This document shows positions 33,907 through 42,902 of a stretch of DNA of 64,000 nucleotides, piece after piece. The DNA lies in the NCBI GenBank assembly GCA_017312345.1, contig BLAA01000001.1, forward strand, positions 2,790,001 to 2,854,000. The letters are read 5' to 3'. The notes beneath the pieces were generated by a model. The model searched no databases and was not told where the DNA came from. It saw only the letters and a program-made list of their open reading frames with translations. How positions within the stretch are numbered: the first letter of the stretch is position 1; each line of letters begins with the position of its first letter. Position numbers and translations under genes: made by a program. The stretch is from Candidatus Denitrolinea symbiosum (lineage in GTDB: Bacteria; Chloroflexota; Anaerolineae; Anaerolineales; Villigracilaceae).

Positions 33907-35137
33907 GCAAGTCTTCGAAGACAGAACGCATGTGCGCCGCGATGGTGTTCCACCCGAAACGCGTCTCGGCGAGTCGACGCGACTGCCGTCCCATTTCCTC
34001 CGCCCGCGCGGGATCGTTGACCAGCGCGGCGATCTTCTCCGCCAGCGCGGACGGGGTCTGGGGAGGCACGAGAAATCCGTTCAGCCCGTCTTCCACAGCC
34101 TCGGGCAGTCCGCCGACATTTGTGGCGATGACCGGCTTGCCGAAGGTGTACGCCATTTGCAGCGAACCGCTCTGCGTGCTGCTGTGATAGGGATACACAA
34201 CCAGCGCGGCGATTTCCATCAGCGGACGGATATCGCCGAGCGGGATGTAGCGCGTGTCGAGGACGACGTCGTCGGAAACGCCGCGCTCGTGGATGCGCTT
34301 CCGAAGTTCGTCCATGTGGATATGTTTGGTGGGATAACCAGCGATCACCAGCTTCGCCGCGCAGGATTGCCGCGCCAAAGCGAAAGCGTCTATCAGGTCG
34401 TCCAATCCCTTGCTCGGAGCGAGCAACCCGAAAAATAGAACCACGCGCTCGTCGCCGCGCAGTCCGTATTGCGCGAGCAATTCCGATTTATCCCGCGCGG
34501 GGAACGACAACAGCCAGTCCGAGTTTCCGTGGGCGATAACGTGCGTGCGCTCGCGCGGCACAAAAGGAAACAACGACAGGAAACGTTCGCGGTTCTCCTG
34601 CGCGTGGAAGAAAATCGCCGAGAAGTGAGTGTAGATGCCCGCGTAGGCGCGCGCGACCAGCGCGGCGAATCGTCCCGAACTCTCGCGCAGCTCGAATTCG
34701 TGGCCGATCTCAGCCAGGAGTAATCCTCGTCGCTGCATGAGACCGAGGAAGTATGTCTCGAACGGGAAGTTGATCTTGGAGAACAGGACGATGTCGGGTT
34801 TGAGATTCGTCAAGTGGCGCGTCAGCCCCATCCACGCGCGGATCAGCCGGACGGCGCGCACGCCGCGGCGCAGCGTCCGGTGGATTTTGTGCCAGAGCCG
34901 CGTCAACGGATTCTTCGGCGGCTCGTGCATCTGCTGCGGATCGAACAACGTCCACAGCGCGAGGATATTCTGCACGCGAAAATTATGGGGGAACTCCGCC
35001 ATTTCATAGTTCGCGCCGGTGACCAGCATAACGTCGAGTCCCTCGTTCGAGAGCGCGGCGCAAAGTTGATAGGCGTAATGGATCAGCCCGCCCGCGCCGT
35101 TCGGCTCGACCATCGCCAGGCGGATTTTATTTTCCAT
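33887..35137 (-). CDS. Glycosyltransferase family 4 (group 1)
   Basis: A 416-residue GT-B glycosyltransferase. N-terminal acceptor domain: MVEPNGAGGLIHYAYQLCAA. Donor domain: ERVVLFFGLLAPSKGLDDLI, LVIAGYPTKH, ALVVYPYHSSTQSGSLQMAY and ATNVGGLPEAVEDGLNGFLV. In the usual EX7E signature the first Glu is replaced (STQSGSLQMAYTFG), as in some GT4 subfamilies. The start overlaps the end of the upstream GT4 gene (35127-36278) by 11 bp, so they are translationally coupled in one minus-strand operon with the O-antigen ligase-like gene. It probably adds one residue of the repeat unit. Confidence 0.88.
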   Translation of the reverse strand: MENKIRLAMVEPNGAGGLIHYAYQLCAALSNEGLDVMLVTGANYEMAEFPHNFRVQNILALWTLFDPQQMHEPPKNPLTRLWHKIHRTLRRGVRAVRLIRAWMGLTRHLTNLKPDIVLFSKINFPFETYFLGLMQRRGLLLAEIGHEFELRESSGRFAALVARAYAGIYTHFSAIFFHAQENRERFLSLFPFVPRERTHVIAHGNSDWLLSFPARDKSELLAQYGLRGDERVVLFFGLLAPSKGLDDLIDAFALARQSCAAKLVIAGYPTKHIHMDELRKRIHERGVSDDVVLDTRYIPLGDIRPLMEIAALVVYPYHSSTQSGSLQMAYTFGKPVIATNVGGLPEAVEDGLNGFLVPPQTPSALAEKIAALVNDPARAEEMGRQSRRLAETRFGWNTIAAHMRSVFEDLLKRGNG

Positions 35138-36278
35138 AACGGCTCATTTCCTCCACATAAATATTTTCCAATTGACGGACCTGCGTTTCGATATTGAATT
35201 TCTGCTGGACGATCTGCCATCCGCGTTCGCCCATCCCGCGCCTCGTCTCCGCGTCGGACAAAAGCGCGGCGCAGGCGCGGGACAACGCCTCGGGCTGCGC
35301 GGGCGGGACGAGAATCCCGTTTTCGCCGTCCGCGATCATCTCCGGGACGCCGCCGACCGCGCTCGCGACGACGGGCAGCCGCGCCGCCATCGCCTCCGCG
35401 AGGACCGTCGGGAGGGCCTCCGTCAGCGTGGGGAGGACGAAGATGTCGCTGGCGGCAAGCAGGCGCGGGACGTCTTTCCGCAGCCCCGCAAAGACGACGC
35501 GCTCCTGCAATCCCAACCGTCGTGTTTCATTTTCCAACGCTTCACGGTGAGTCCCATCGCCGACGACAAGGTAATACGCGTCTGGGCGCGACTCTAAAAT
35601 GGCGGGCATGGCGCGGAGCATGAACTCGATCCCTTTGGGCGGGCGGAGGACCGCGACCGTCGTCAGGAGGGACGCGGCCCGGGGGAGGTTAAACTCGTTC
35701 CGGACGGAATCCCGCGCGGGTCCAGATTCGCGGCGGCGGCCGGCGGACAGGTCAATGCCGTTGTAGAGCGTCGTCAACTTGCGGGCGGGGATCCCGCTTT
35801 CGGCAATGTAGCGCCGCCGCGTCTCTTCCGAGACCGCGAGGACGCGATCGCAAAAAAAACGGAGCGCAAACCATTCCACGCGCTGGTGCAGGCGCGTCCT
35901 GGCGCGAACGTCGTCCGTCGGCAGAACGTGGACGGTGCTGAGGCTGGGGAGTCGCAGGGTTTTGGCGGCGAGGCCGCCGAGGATGTTGGAGAATTCCAGT
36001 TGGGTGTGGACGATGCCGGCGCGATGGCCGCGCAGGTAATTCCGCAAACGTCCGACCGCGCCGAAGTCGCGCAGGCGCGCGATCGGGAGGTCGTCCACGG
36101 GGACGCCGAGGGCGCGGATGTCTGCCGCGAGCGGGTTGTCCCCTTTCGATTGGAGGACGCAGACGCGCGCCGCGAAGCGCCCGGCGTCGAGACGCTTGAG
36201 GATGGGGACCATGAGGCGTTCCGCGCCGCCCATGCCGAGACCGTCAATGATGTAGGTGATGTGGATGGGAGGTTTCAT
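35127..36278 (-). CDS. Glycosyltransferase family 4 (group 1)
   Basis: A 383-residue GT-B glycosyltransferase. N-terminal IIDGLGMGGAERLMVPILKR is the classic GT4 glycine loop. The C-terminal half has VAVLRPPKGIEFMLRAMPAI, YLVVGDGTHREALE, the FVLPTLTEALPTVLAEAMAA signature and ASAVGGVPEMIADGENGILV. It lies between the O-antigen ligase-like gene and another GT4, all on the minus strand. No signal peptide or TM helix, so it acts at the cytoplasmic face. Specificity cannot be read from the sequence. Confidence 0.9.
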   Translation of the reverse strand: MKPPIHITYIIDGLGMGGAERLMVPILKRLDAGRFAARVCVLQSKGDNPLAADIRALGVPVDDLPIARLRDFGAVGRLRNYLRGHRAGIVHTQLEFSNILGGLAAKTLRLPSLSTVHVLPTDDVRARTRLHQRVEWFALRFFCDRVLAVSEETRRRYIAESGIPARKLTTLYNGIDLSAGRRRESGPARDSVRNEFNLPRAASLLTTVAVLRPPKGIEFMLRAMPAILESRPDAYYLVVGDGTHREALENETRRLGLQERVVFAGLRKDVPRLLAASDIFVLPTLTEALPTVLAEAMAARLPVVASAVGGVPEMIADGENGILVPPAQPEALSRACAALLSDAETRRGMGERGWQIVQQKFNIETQVRQLENIYVEEMSRYGK

Positions 36279-36376
36279 TGCAGCCCTGGCGCGCGGGGAA
36301 ATCCCCGGGGAGTCCAGCCAGCCATCTTTCGGACAGGGATTTCAGCCGGCCTTATTGAAGTTGTTTTGGAAACCCA

Positions 36377-37837
36377 TCAAGCGGCCAATTCGCGGGCGGC
36401 GCGCTCGGAATCCTGGAGCAGCTCCTGGGTCAATTGGATCGCGGACATTGCCAGCGCGGCAAAGATCCAGAAGAAGCGGAGATAGGCCCCATGCAGGAAG
36501 AAGCTCGTGAGCAAATATCCAACGATCGTCAGCTGGATGGCGGTGATCCACGGCGTCCAATGGCGGTATTCTTCGAGATGCGCGATGGAGGCGCGCGCCC
36601 GCGTCAGCCCGATCAGTAGGGCGGCGGAAAAGCCGATGAACAGGAGCGCCCCCAAAAAGCCGGTTTCTGCCAGCAATTGCACGTACAGCGAGTGCGGATC
36701 GCGCTCGCCGGAGCGGACTTCGAGTCCCACGTTCGGCGCGTATTTCTGGTAATTATTCGGATAATTCCCCGCGCCGACTCCCAGAAGCGGGTGTTCGGCG
36801 AACATGCTCAAACCTGTCAACATTTCGCTAGAGCGGCCGCGGAAAGAGTCTTCCTTGTAAATACCTCCCTCGCTGGGCGAGGAGAGGAGGAGCAGCGTCT
36901 GGAAGCGCGTCATATAACTGGACGGGAGCAGAGGAATGAGCAGCACGAGCGCCGCGATCCCGGCAAACCATGTCAGCGGATGGGGACGAAACTCCAGCGC
37001 GGCGAGAAACAGGATGACCGCAAGGGCAAGGTACGCGCCGCGGCTGTAGGTGTTCAAGACCTCAAACAGCAGGATGCCGAGAATGCCCAACGAAAGCGCT
37101 TTCATCCGCAGGCGGGGTTCGTGCGTGACGCGGAGCAGGACGAGCGGAATAGCCGCGACGGTGATCTGCCCCCAAATGTTCGGCTCCCTGATCGGTCCCG
37201 CAATGCGATAGGTCGTCGAATATGACCCGGCATCCTGAAGCGTTCCCGCCAGCCCGAAGAAATCCTGCTGGTAATTCCCCGTCAACGCCTGGTACGCGCC
37301 CAGGAGACATAGAAAGCCCATGACGAGGATGATGCTCCAGGCAGCCATCTTCCATGTATCGGGGGTCCGCAAGGTGAACAGGAAACAATAGATAATGACG
37401 ATATCCTTCCCCAGATCGATGATCGCTTCGAGGGCGCGGTCCTTGTTGTCGGCCGCGAGATAGGAAAAGGCGGTCATCAAAAAGAAGAGAAAGAGGAAAG
37501 TTTCGATGCCGCGCGTCATTTCGCGGCCGCTCGGCATACTGTCGTTAATGTACCGCACAAGAATGGTGGCCGCGACGATAAGCACCAACGGCTTGGTGAC
37601 GCTGGGCAGCCCGCGATCTGTGAATTGGCGCGAGATGTTCGTAAATATCGCGACGATCAGCACTACCGCGCCCAGGCTGGGCTTGACATAGATTGCCACC
37701 ACCAGCCCGATGACCAGCAAAACCGCCAAACCAAACAAACCCACCCTGACATCGGGATTGCCGATCAACACCGCGCCCGCGCCGGCCAAGGCGACGGCCA
37801 ATAATAAATAAACCATGTCCTGTTTTCTGATTGTCAT
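36377..37837 (-). CDS. O-antigen ligase/polymerase family membrane protein
   Basis: A 486-residue protein with about 10-12 TM helices and a large loop near residues 330-400 (LGVGAGNYPNNYQKYAP, RDPHSLYVQLLAETG), the hallmark of the WaaL/Wzy O-antigen ligase fold. The loop ends with the conserved H (DPHSLYVQ) that is functionally important in ligases. It transfers or polymerises lipid-linked glycans on the outer side of the cytoplasmic membrane. It is first in the minus-strand operon with two GT4 genes. Together with the Wzz-like protein it suggests a Wzy-type assembly route, although no flippase (Wzx) is visible in the window. Confidence 0.87.
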   Translation of the reverse strand: MTIRKQDMVYLLLAVALAGAGAVLIGNPDVRVGLFGLAVLLVIGLVVAIYVKPSLGAVVLIVAIFTNISRQFTDRGLPSVTKPLVLIVAATILVRYINDSMPSGREMTRGIETFLFLFFLMTAFSYLAADNKDRALEAIIDLGKDIVIIYCFLFTLRTPDTWKMAAWSIILVMGFLCLLGAYQALTGNYQQDFFGLAGTLQDAGSYSTTYRIAGPIREPNIWGQITVAAIPLVLLRVTHEPRLRMKALSLGILGILLFEVLNTYSRGAYLALAVILFLAALEFRPHPLTWFAGIAALVLLIPLLPSSYMTRFQTLLLLSSPSEGGIYKEDSFRGRSSEMLTGLSMFAEHPLLGVGAGNYPNNYQKYAPNVGLEVRSGERDPHSLYVQLLAETGFLGALLFIGFSAALLIGLTRARASIAHLEEYRHWTPWITAIQLTIVGYLLTSFFLHGAYLRFFWIFAALAMSAIQLTQELLQDSERAARELAA

Positions 37838-37909
37838 AAAAACTCGCTTCTAAAATCGGGTGAATGAAGTACAGTATATCGTCTTTTTATAAAAATACAA
37901 CTCCCCCAA

Positions 37910-37936
37910 TTGTCAGCGGCCCCGATATGCTATACT
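37910..37936 (+). promoter_or_regulatory. Promoter for the acyl-CoA carboxylase operon
   Basis: The -35 candidate TTGTCA (37910-37915) and extended -10 TGCTATACT (37928-37936) lie 15 bp apart, 37 bp before the ATG at 37974, which has its own AAGGAAA ribosome binding site. The divergent O-antigen ligase-like gene starts on the other side. Confidence 0.55.
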
Positions 37937-37973
37937 TCCCCTCGCCACTCCACCAACCCATAAGGAAACGCCC

Positions 37974-39524
37974 ATGCAAGAAGATCCCCGTATCATCGAA
38001 TTACGCCGCGCGCGCGAAAAGGCCCGCGCGGGCGGCGGGGCGGAACGCATCGCCCGCCAGCGCTCCAAAGGCAAACTGACGGCGCGCGAACGCCTCGACC
38101 TGCTCCTCGACCCCGACACCTTCAACGAGATCGAGCCCTTCATCACCAGCGAGGGCGACGAACTCGGGCTGGAATCCGAAAGATACCTCGGCGATGGCGT
38201 CGTGACCGGTTACGGTCGGATTGACGGGCGGACGGTCTACGTCTACGCCCAGGATTTCACCATCTACGGCGGCACGCTCAGCGAGATGCAAAGCCACAAG
38301 ATCTGCCGCGTGATGGACCTCGCCCTCCGCAACGGCGCGCCGTGCATCGGTCTCATCGACTCGGGCGGGGCGCGCATCCAGGAGGGCGTCAAAGCCCTCG
38401 GCGGCTACGCCGAAATCTTCCGCCGCAACGCGCAGTACTCCGGCGTCATCCCCCAAATCAGCATCATGCTCGGACCATGCGCCGGCGGCGCGGCCTACTC
38501 GCCTGCCCTGCAAGACGTCATCATCATGGTCGAGAAACACTCATTCATGTTTCTGACCGGCCCCGAGGTCATCAAGGCGGTGACGGGCGAGACGATCGAC
38601 CCCGAATCGCTCGGCGGCGCGGGCGTGCACGCCTCCATCAGCGGGACGGCGCACCTCACCGCTCAGTCCGAACAGGAGGCTCTGGCGCTCGCCCGGCGCG
38701 CCCTCGGTCACCTCCCCTCCAACAACGTCGAGAACCCGCCCTTCGGCCCGGAGGGAGACGATCCGCATCGGATGGACGAAGCGCTGAACCGCCTCATCCC
38801 CCTCGATCCGCAGTCGCCGTACGCGATGCACGAAGTCATCGAATCGGTCGTGGACCGCGGCTCATTCCTGGAAATCCAGCCCGACTGGGCGCGCAACGCC
38901 ATCGTCGGGCTGGCGTACATCGGCGGGCACAGCGTGGGCATCGTGGGACAGGAGCCGTCGGTGATGGCGGGCGTGATCGACATTGACGCTGCCGACAAGA
39001 TGACGCGCTTCGTCCGCATGTGCGATTGCTTCAACATCCCTCTGGTCACGTTCGTGGATTCGCCCGGCTTCCTGCCGGGCGTGGCGCAGGAACACGGCGG
39101 CATCATCCGTCACGGCGCGAAACTGCTCTACGCGTATTCCGAGGCAACCGTCCCGAAAGTGACCGTCATCACGCGCAAGGCCTACGGCGGCGCGTACGTG
39201 GTGATGGGGAGCAAATACCTCGGCACCGACGTGACCTACGCCTGGCCGAGCGCGGAGATCGCCGTGCTGGGCGCGGAAGGCGCGGCCAACATCCTGTTCA
39301 AGAAACAGATCGAGGCCGCCCCCGACCCGGCCGCGGAGCGCAAACGCATCGCCGAAGACTACCGGCGGAAATTCAACAATCCCTACCACGCCGCGGCGAC
39401 GGGCTACGTGGACGACATCATCGAGCCGAAGGAGACGCGTCCCAAGATCATCGCGGCGCTCTCCGCCCTGCGCGATAAATACGCCCCCGCGCCGCCGCGC
39501 AAACACGGGAACATCCCCGTATGA
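37974..39524 (+). CDS. Acyl-CoA carboxylase carboxyltransferase (beta) subunit
   Basis: A 516-residue carboxyltransferase that moves CO2 from carboxybiotin to propionyl-CoA (or another acyl-CoA); the same fold forms the alpha subunit of methylmalonyl-CoA decarboxylase. Both crotonase-like halves are present: KGKLTARERLDLLLD, GGTLSEMQSHKICRVMDLA and GLIDSGGARIQEGVKAL in the N-terminal half, and VTFVDSPGFLPGVAQEHGG, TRKAYGGAYVVMGSKYLG and YAWPSAEIAVLGAEGAANIL in the C-terminal half. No biotin carboxylase or biotin carrier gene is adjacent. The stop overlaps the start of the corrinoid-activator-like gene by 4 bp (ATGA), so they are coupled. This suggests a role in propionate/methylmalonyl metabolism linked to cobamides (inference). 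Confidence 0.92.
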   Translation: MQEDPRIIELRRAREKARAGGGAERIARQRSKGKLTARERLDLLLDPDTFNEIEPFITSEGDELGLESERYLGDGVVTGYGRIDGRTVYVYAQDFTIYGGTLSEMQSHKICRVMDLALRNGAPCIGLIDSGGARIQEGVKALGGYAEIFRRNAQYSGVIPQISIMLGPCAGGAAYSPALQDVIIMVEKHSFMFLTGPEVIKAVTGETIDPESLGGAGVHASISGTAHLTAQSEQEALALARRALGHLPSNNVENPPFGPEGDDPHRMDEALNRLIPLDPQSPYAMHEVIESVVDRGSFLEIQPDWARNAIVGLAYIGGHSVGIVGQEPSVMAGVIDIDAADKMTRFVRMCDCFNIPLVTFVDSPGFLPGVAQEHGGIIRHGAKLLYAYSEATVPKVTVITRKAYGGAYVVMGSKYLGTDVTYAWPSAEIAVLGAEGAANILFKKQIEAAPDPAAERKRIAEDYRRKFNNPYHAAATGYVDDIIEPKETRPKIIAALSALRDKYAPAPPRKHGNIPV

Positions 39525-41344
39525 CCAACATCTGCCATCTTGATCTACAGCCTATCGGTAAACGAGTCGAAGTCCCCGAGGGGACGAATTTACTGGACGC
39601 CTGCCAGCAGGCGGGCGTGGAACTCGTCGCCATCTGCGGGGGCGCGGGCATCTGCGGAACCTGCCGAATCCGCCTGCTCAAAGGCAAGCTGACGGACTTC
39701 TCCATGACCGAAATGGAGGAGTTGACCGAGGCCGAGCGCGCCGCGGGTTTGCGTCAAGCCTGCCAGGTGGAAATCCTCTCCGACCTCGTCATCGAGATTC
39801 CGCCCGAATCGTTGAGCGCGCCGCAGCGTCTCTCCATCGAGGGCCGCGACGCTGACTTCGAATGGGACCATTCTGTCATCGAAACCCGCGAAGTGGAAGT
39901 GGCGCCTGCCGCGCTGACCGACCTGCGTCCCGACACCACCCGCGTCCTCGACGCGCTGAAAGAGGCGGGAGCGCCGGGAAAATACCGCTTTGACCCGGAA
40001 GGCGTGAAAGCCCTCTCCGGCGTCCTGCGCGGAAACGACTGGCGCGCCACGCTGGCTATCCGCAGCGACGAGGAAATCGTCGCCATCCTGCCTCCCGGGA
40101 CGCCCGCCTTCGGCCTCTCGGTGGACATCGGCACGACCAAGGTCGCGGCGTATCTCGTGAATTTAAAATCGGGCGAAACCGCCGCCAAGACGGGCGCGAT
40201 GAACCCGCAGATCGCGTACGGCGAAGACGTGATCAGCCGCATCCGCTACATCAACGACCATCCCGCCGACGGGCTCAAAACCCTGCAAGGACGCGTCGTC
40301 GAGACGCTGAACAACCTGCTCGAAGAACTGGGCAGGGATGCGAAGGTCAAACGCGAGCAGATCGTGGAAGCCGTCGTCGTCGGCAACACAGCCATGCACC
40401 ACATCTTCGCGGGTCTGCCCGTAAAGCAGCTGGGCGACTCGCCGTACATGGCGACCGTCGGCGAAGCGATGAACGTCAAAGCGCGCGACCTCGGGCTGAA
40501 CCTCGCGGCGGGCGGGACAGTCTACCTGCCGCCCAACATCGCGGGCTTCGTCGGAGCGGATCACGTGGCGGCGCTCGTCGGCGCGGGACTCCACAAAGTG
40601 ACCGACACCGTCGTCGCGCTGGACATCGGGACGAACACCGAGCTCAGTCTCTACCACAACGGCCGCCACTGGACCTGCTCCTGCCCGTCGGGGCCGGCCT
40701 TCGAGGGCGCGCACATCGAAGACGGGATGCGCGCCGCGCCCGGCGCGGTGGAACGCGTCCGCATCGAGGGAGACGAGGTGCAGATCCACACCATCGGCAA
40801 CGTGGACGCGGTCGGCATTTGCGGCTCGGGGGTTCTCGACACGATCGCAGAATGTAAAAAGATGGGACTGCTCACCCCCAAAGGCGCGTTCACGGGGGAA
40901 CATCCGCGGCTGCGCGGCTCGGGCGTGAACGCGGAATTCGTCCTCGTCCCCGCCGCGAGGTCCAAGACGGGACGCGACGTGCGGATGACGCGCAAGGACG
41001 TCAACGAGATCCAACTCGCGAAGGGCGCGGTCCGAGCGGGCGCGGAAGCGCTGCTCGACGTGGCTGGGATCAAGGCGGAGGAAGTCCAGCAGGTCATCCT
41101 CGCGGGCGCCTTCGGGACCTATCTCGACCTCGACAGCGCCATCGGCATCGGGATGCTGCCGCGCACGGAGCGAAATCGCTACCAACAGATCGGCAACGCC
41201 GCAGGGACGGGGGCGCGCCGCATGTTGGTCTCGCGCGAACAGCGTCAGATCGCCGAGACGCTCGCCCGCGACGTGGAATTTGTGGAGCTCGCCAAACATC
41301 CCAACTTCACGAAAATTTACGCGCAGGCGCTGCTGCTGTCATAA
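39521..41344 (+). CDS. 2Fe-2S ferredoxin-ASKHA ATPase (corrinoid-activator/DUF4445-like)
   Basis: A 607-residue protein. Residues 1-95 are a plant-type 2Fe-2S domain with the Cys spacing CGGAGICGTCRIRLL plus a later Cys (LRQACQVEI). The rest is an ASKHA-fold ATPase of the RACo/RamA-like corrinoid-protein activator family: LSVDIGTTKVAAYLV, VVVGNTAMHHIF, VALDIGTNTELSL, VGICGSGVLDTIAE and VILAGAFGTYLDL. Such proteins use ATP to reduce inactive cob(II)alamin back to cob(I)alamin in methyltransferases. No corrinoid protein or methyltransferase gene is in the window. The 4-bp overlap with the carboxyltransferase gene is unusual company and suggests either a linked propionyl-CoA/B12 mutase route or an unknown carboxylase-activator pairing. 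Confidence 0.88.
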   Translation: MTNICHLDLQPIGKRVEVPEGTNLLDACQQAGVELVAICGGAGICGTCRIRLLKGKLTDFSMTEMEELTEAERAAGLRQACQVEILSDLVIEIPPESLSAPQRLSIEGRDADFEWDHSVIETREVEVAPAALTDLRPDTTRVLDALKEAGAPGKYRFDPEGVKALSGVLRGNDWRATLAIRSDEEIVAILPPGTPAFGLSVDIGTTKVAAYLVNLKSGETAAKTGAMNPQIAYGEDVISRIRYINDHPADGLKTLQGRVVETLNNLLEELGRDAKVKREQIVEAVVVGNTAMHHIFAGLPVKQLGDSPYMATVGEAMNVKARDLGLNLAAGGTVYLPPNIAGFVGADHVAALVGAGLHKVTDTVVALDIGTNTELSLYHNGRHWTCSCPSGPAFEGAHIEDGMRAAPGAVERVRIEGDEVQIHTIGNVDAVGICGSGVLDTIAECKKMGLLTPKGAFTGEHPRLRGSGVNAEFVLVPAARSKTGRDVRMTRKDVNEIQLAKGAVRAGAEALLDVAGIKAEEVQQVILAGAFGTYLDLDSAIGIGMLPRTERNRYQQIGNAAGTGARRMLVSREQRQIAETLARDVEFVELAKHPNFTKIYAQALLLS

Positions 41345-41349
41345 AACAA

Positions 41350-41376
41350 AATCCAGGTCTCGTTGAGACCTGGATT
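41350..41376. terminator. Bidirectional hairpin terminator between the ASKHA gene and tRNA-His
   Basis: AATCCAGGTCTC and GAGACCTGGATT form a 12-bp stem. On the minus strand it is followed by TTTTGTTTTA, so it ends the tRNA transcript, and it can also stop the plus-strand operon. Confidence 0.8.
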
Positions 41377-41380
41377 CCTG

Positions 41381-41453
41381 GGCGGCTGATGGGTTTCGAA
41401 CCCACAACATCCACATCCACAGTGTGGCGCTCTGCCATTGAGCTACAGCCGCC
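41381..41453 (-). tRNA. tRNA-His (anticodon GTG)
   Basis: On the minus strand the gene folds as a cloverleaf. It has an encoded extra G at position -1 opposite C73, which is the tRNA-His identity element. The D arm starts GTAGCTCAATGGC, the anticodon stem CCACA/TGTGG encloses loop CTGTGGA with anticodon GTG, and the T arm is GTGGGTTCGAAACCCAT. CCA is not encoded. Confidence 0.96.
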
Positions 41454-41468
41454 ATGTTGAGCGGGCGC

Positions 41469-41477
41469 ATTATATCA
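41469..41477 (-). promoter_or_regulatory. Extended -10 promoter of tRNA-His
   Basis: On the minus strand TGATATAAT lies 15 nt before the tRNA 5' end. The distance fits a short leader. A clear -35 is not seen. Confidence 0.55.
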
Positions 41478-41537
41478 TCACCGCCAGAATTTTTGTAGGC
41501 AACTTGACCCTCGCAATGTTCCCGACTAAAATCGTGA

Positions 41538-41566
41538 AAACCCGTTTTCTTCGAGAAAACGGGTTT
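41538..41566. terminator. Hairpin 14 bp upstream of ffh
   Basis: AAACCCGTTTTCT and AGAAAACGGGTTT form a 13-bp perfect stem with loop TCG. It could end an upstream transcript or sit in the ffh leader; the T tract is short. Confidence 0.6.
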
Positions 41567-41579
41567 CTGATGAGCAACC

Positions 41580-42902
41580 ATGTTTGAATCTCTCACATCC
41601 CGACTTAACCAGGTCTTCGACGGACTCCGCCGCCGCGCCAAACTCTCCGAAGCGGATGTGGACGCGGCGCTGCGCGAAGTGCGTCTCGCGCTGCTTGAAG
41701 CGGACGTGCACTTCAGCGTCGTCAAGACCTTCCTTGCCCGCGTGCGCGAGCGCGCCGTCGGCGCGGAAGTGTCGAAGGCGCTGAACCCGGGTCAGCAGGT
41801 CGTCAAGATCGTCAACGAGGAGTTGATCGCCCTGCTGGGCGAACCCGCGCCGCTCAATTTGACAGGGCCTCGGCCGCGCGTCGTCCTGCTGGCGGGACTG
41901 CAAGGCTCGGGCAAGACGACCGCCGCCGGGAAGTTGGCGCGCCTGCTCCGCTCGAAGGGCGAGCGCGTGATGCTCGTGGCAGGCGACCCGTACCGTCCCG
42001 CCGCGGTGACGCAGTTGCAGCAACTCGGCGAACGCGCCGGAGTCCCCGTCGAGGCAGACCTGAATGTCACGCCGCCCGAACTCGCGGCGCGCGCGCTCGA
42101 CAAAGCCCAGAAGGGCGGATTCACCGTCCTGATTGTGGACACGGCTGGACGGTCGCAGTTGGACGCGGAGTTGATGTCCGAGTTGAAGGCGATCGCGGCG
42201 AAAGTCAATCCCGTGGACACGCTGCTCGTCGTGGACGCGATGATCGGACAGGAGGCGCTCAACATCGCGCAGGGCTTCCGCGACAACGTGAACGTCACGG
42301 GTTTGGTCATGACGAAAATGGACGGCGACGCGCGCGGCGGCGCGGCAATCTCCGTCCGCTCGGTGACGGGCGTGCCGATCAAGTTCCTGGGCGTGGGCGA
42401 AAAACTGGACGCGCTCGAAGTCTACGATCCCGCGCGGCTGTCGTCGCGCATCCTCGGCATGGGCGACGTGCTCGGGCTGATCGAAAAGGCCGAGTCCGCG
42501 CTGGATATGGCGCAGGCGCAAAAATCCGCCGAGCGGATGATGAAGGGGCAGTTCACGCTCGAAGATTTTCTCGACCAGATGAAGCAAATGAAAAAGATGG
42601 GGCCGCTCAGCCAGATTTTGGAGATGCTGCCCGGTCAGATGGGCGCGGCGGCGAAGCAACTGGACCCCAAGGACGTGGAGAAAAATTTCCAGACGACGGA
42701 AGCCATCATCAATTCGATGACCGTGAACGAGCGCCGCGACCCCGACTTGTTAAACGCCTCGCGCCGCCGACGCATCGCGGCCGGCTCCGGCACGGACGTG
42801 CAGGACGTGAACCGTTTGATGAAGCAGTTCCGCGAGATGCAGAAGATGATGAAAATGCTCCAGAAATCGGGGACGAAAGGACTGGGGCGACTGTTCGGTT
42901 AG
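41580..42902 (+). CDS. ffh: Signal recognition particle protein Ffh (SRP54)
   Basis: GTPase subunit of the signal recognition particle that delivers ribosomes making membrane proteins to FtsY. The N domain (1-85) is followed by a G domain with GLQGSGKTTAAGKLA, the VAGDPYRPAAVTQL insertion-box region, DTAGRSQLD, TKMDGDARGGAA and LGVGEKLDALEVYDP. The methionine-rich M domain (about 295-440) has MKQMKKMGPLSQILEMLPGQ and the RNA-binding NASRRRRIAAGSGT. The length of 440 residues is normal. Its stop overlaps the convergent TerC gene stop by 4 bp. Confidence 0.97.
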   Translation: MFESLTSRLNQVFDGLRRRAKLSEADVDAALREVRLALLEADVHFSVVKTFLARVRERAVGAEVSKALNPGQQVVKIVNEELIALLGEPAPLNLTGPRPRVVLLAGLQGSGKTTAAGKLARLLRSKGERVMLVAGDPYRPAAVTQLQQLGERAGVPVEADLNVTPPELAARALDKAQKGGFTVLIVDTAGRSQLDAELMSELKAIAAKVNPVDTLLVVDAMIGQEALNIAQGFRDNVNVTGLVMTKMDGDARGGAAISVRSVTGVPIKFLGVGEKLDALEVYDPARLSSRILGMGDVLGLIEKAESALDMAQAQKSAERMMKGQFTLEDFLDQMKQMKKMGPLSQILEMLPGQMGAAAKQLDPKDVEKNFQTTEAIINSMTVNERRDPDLLNASRRRRIAAGSGTDVQDVNRLMKQFREMQKMMKMLQKSGTKGLGRLFG

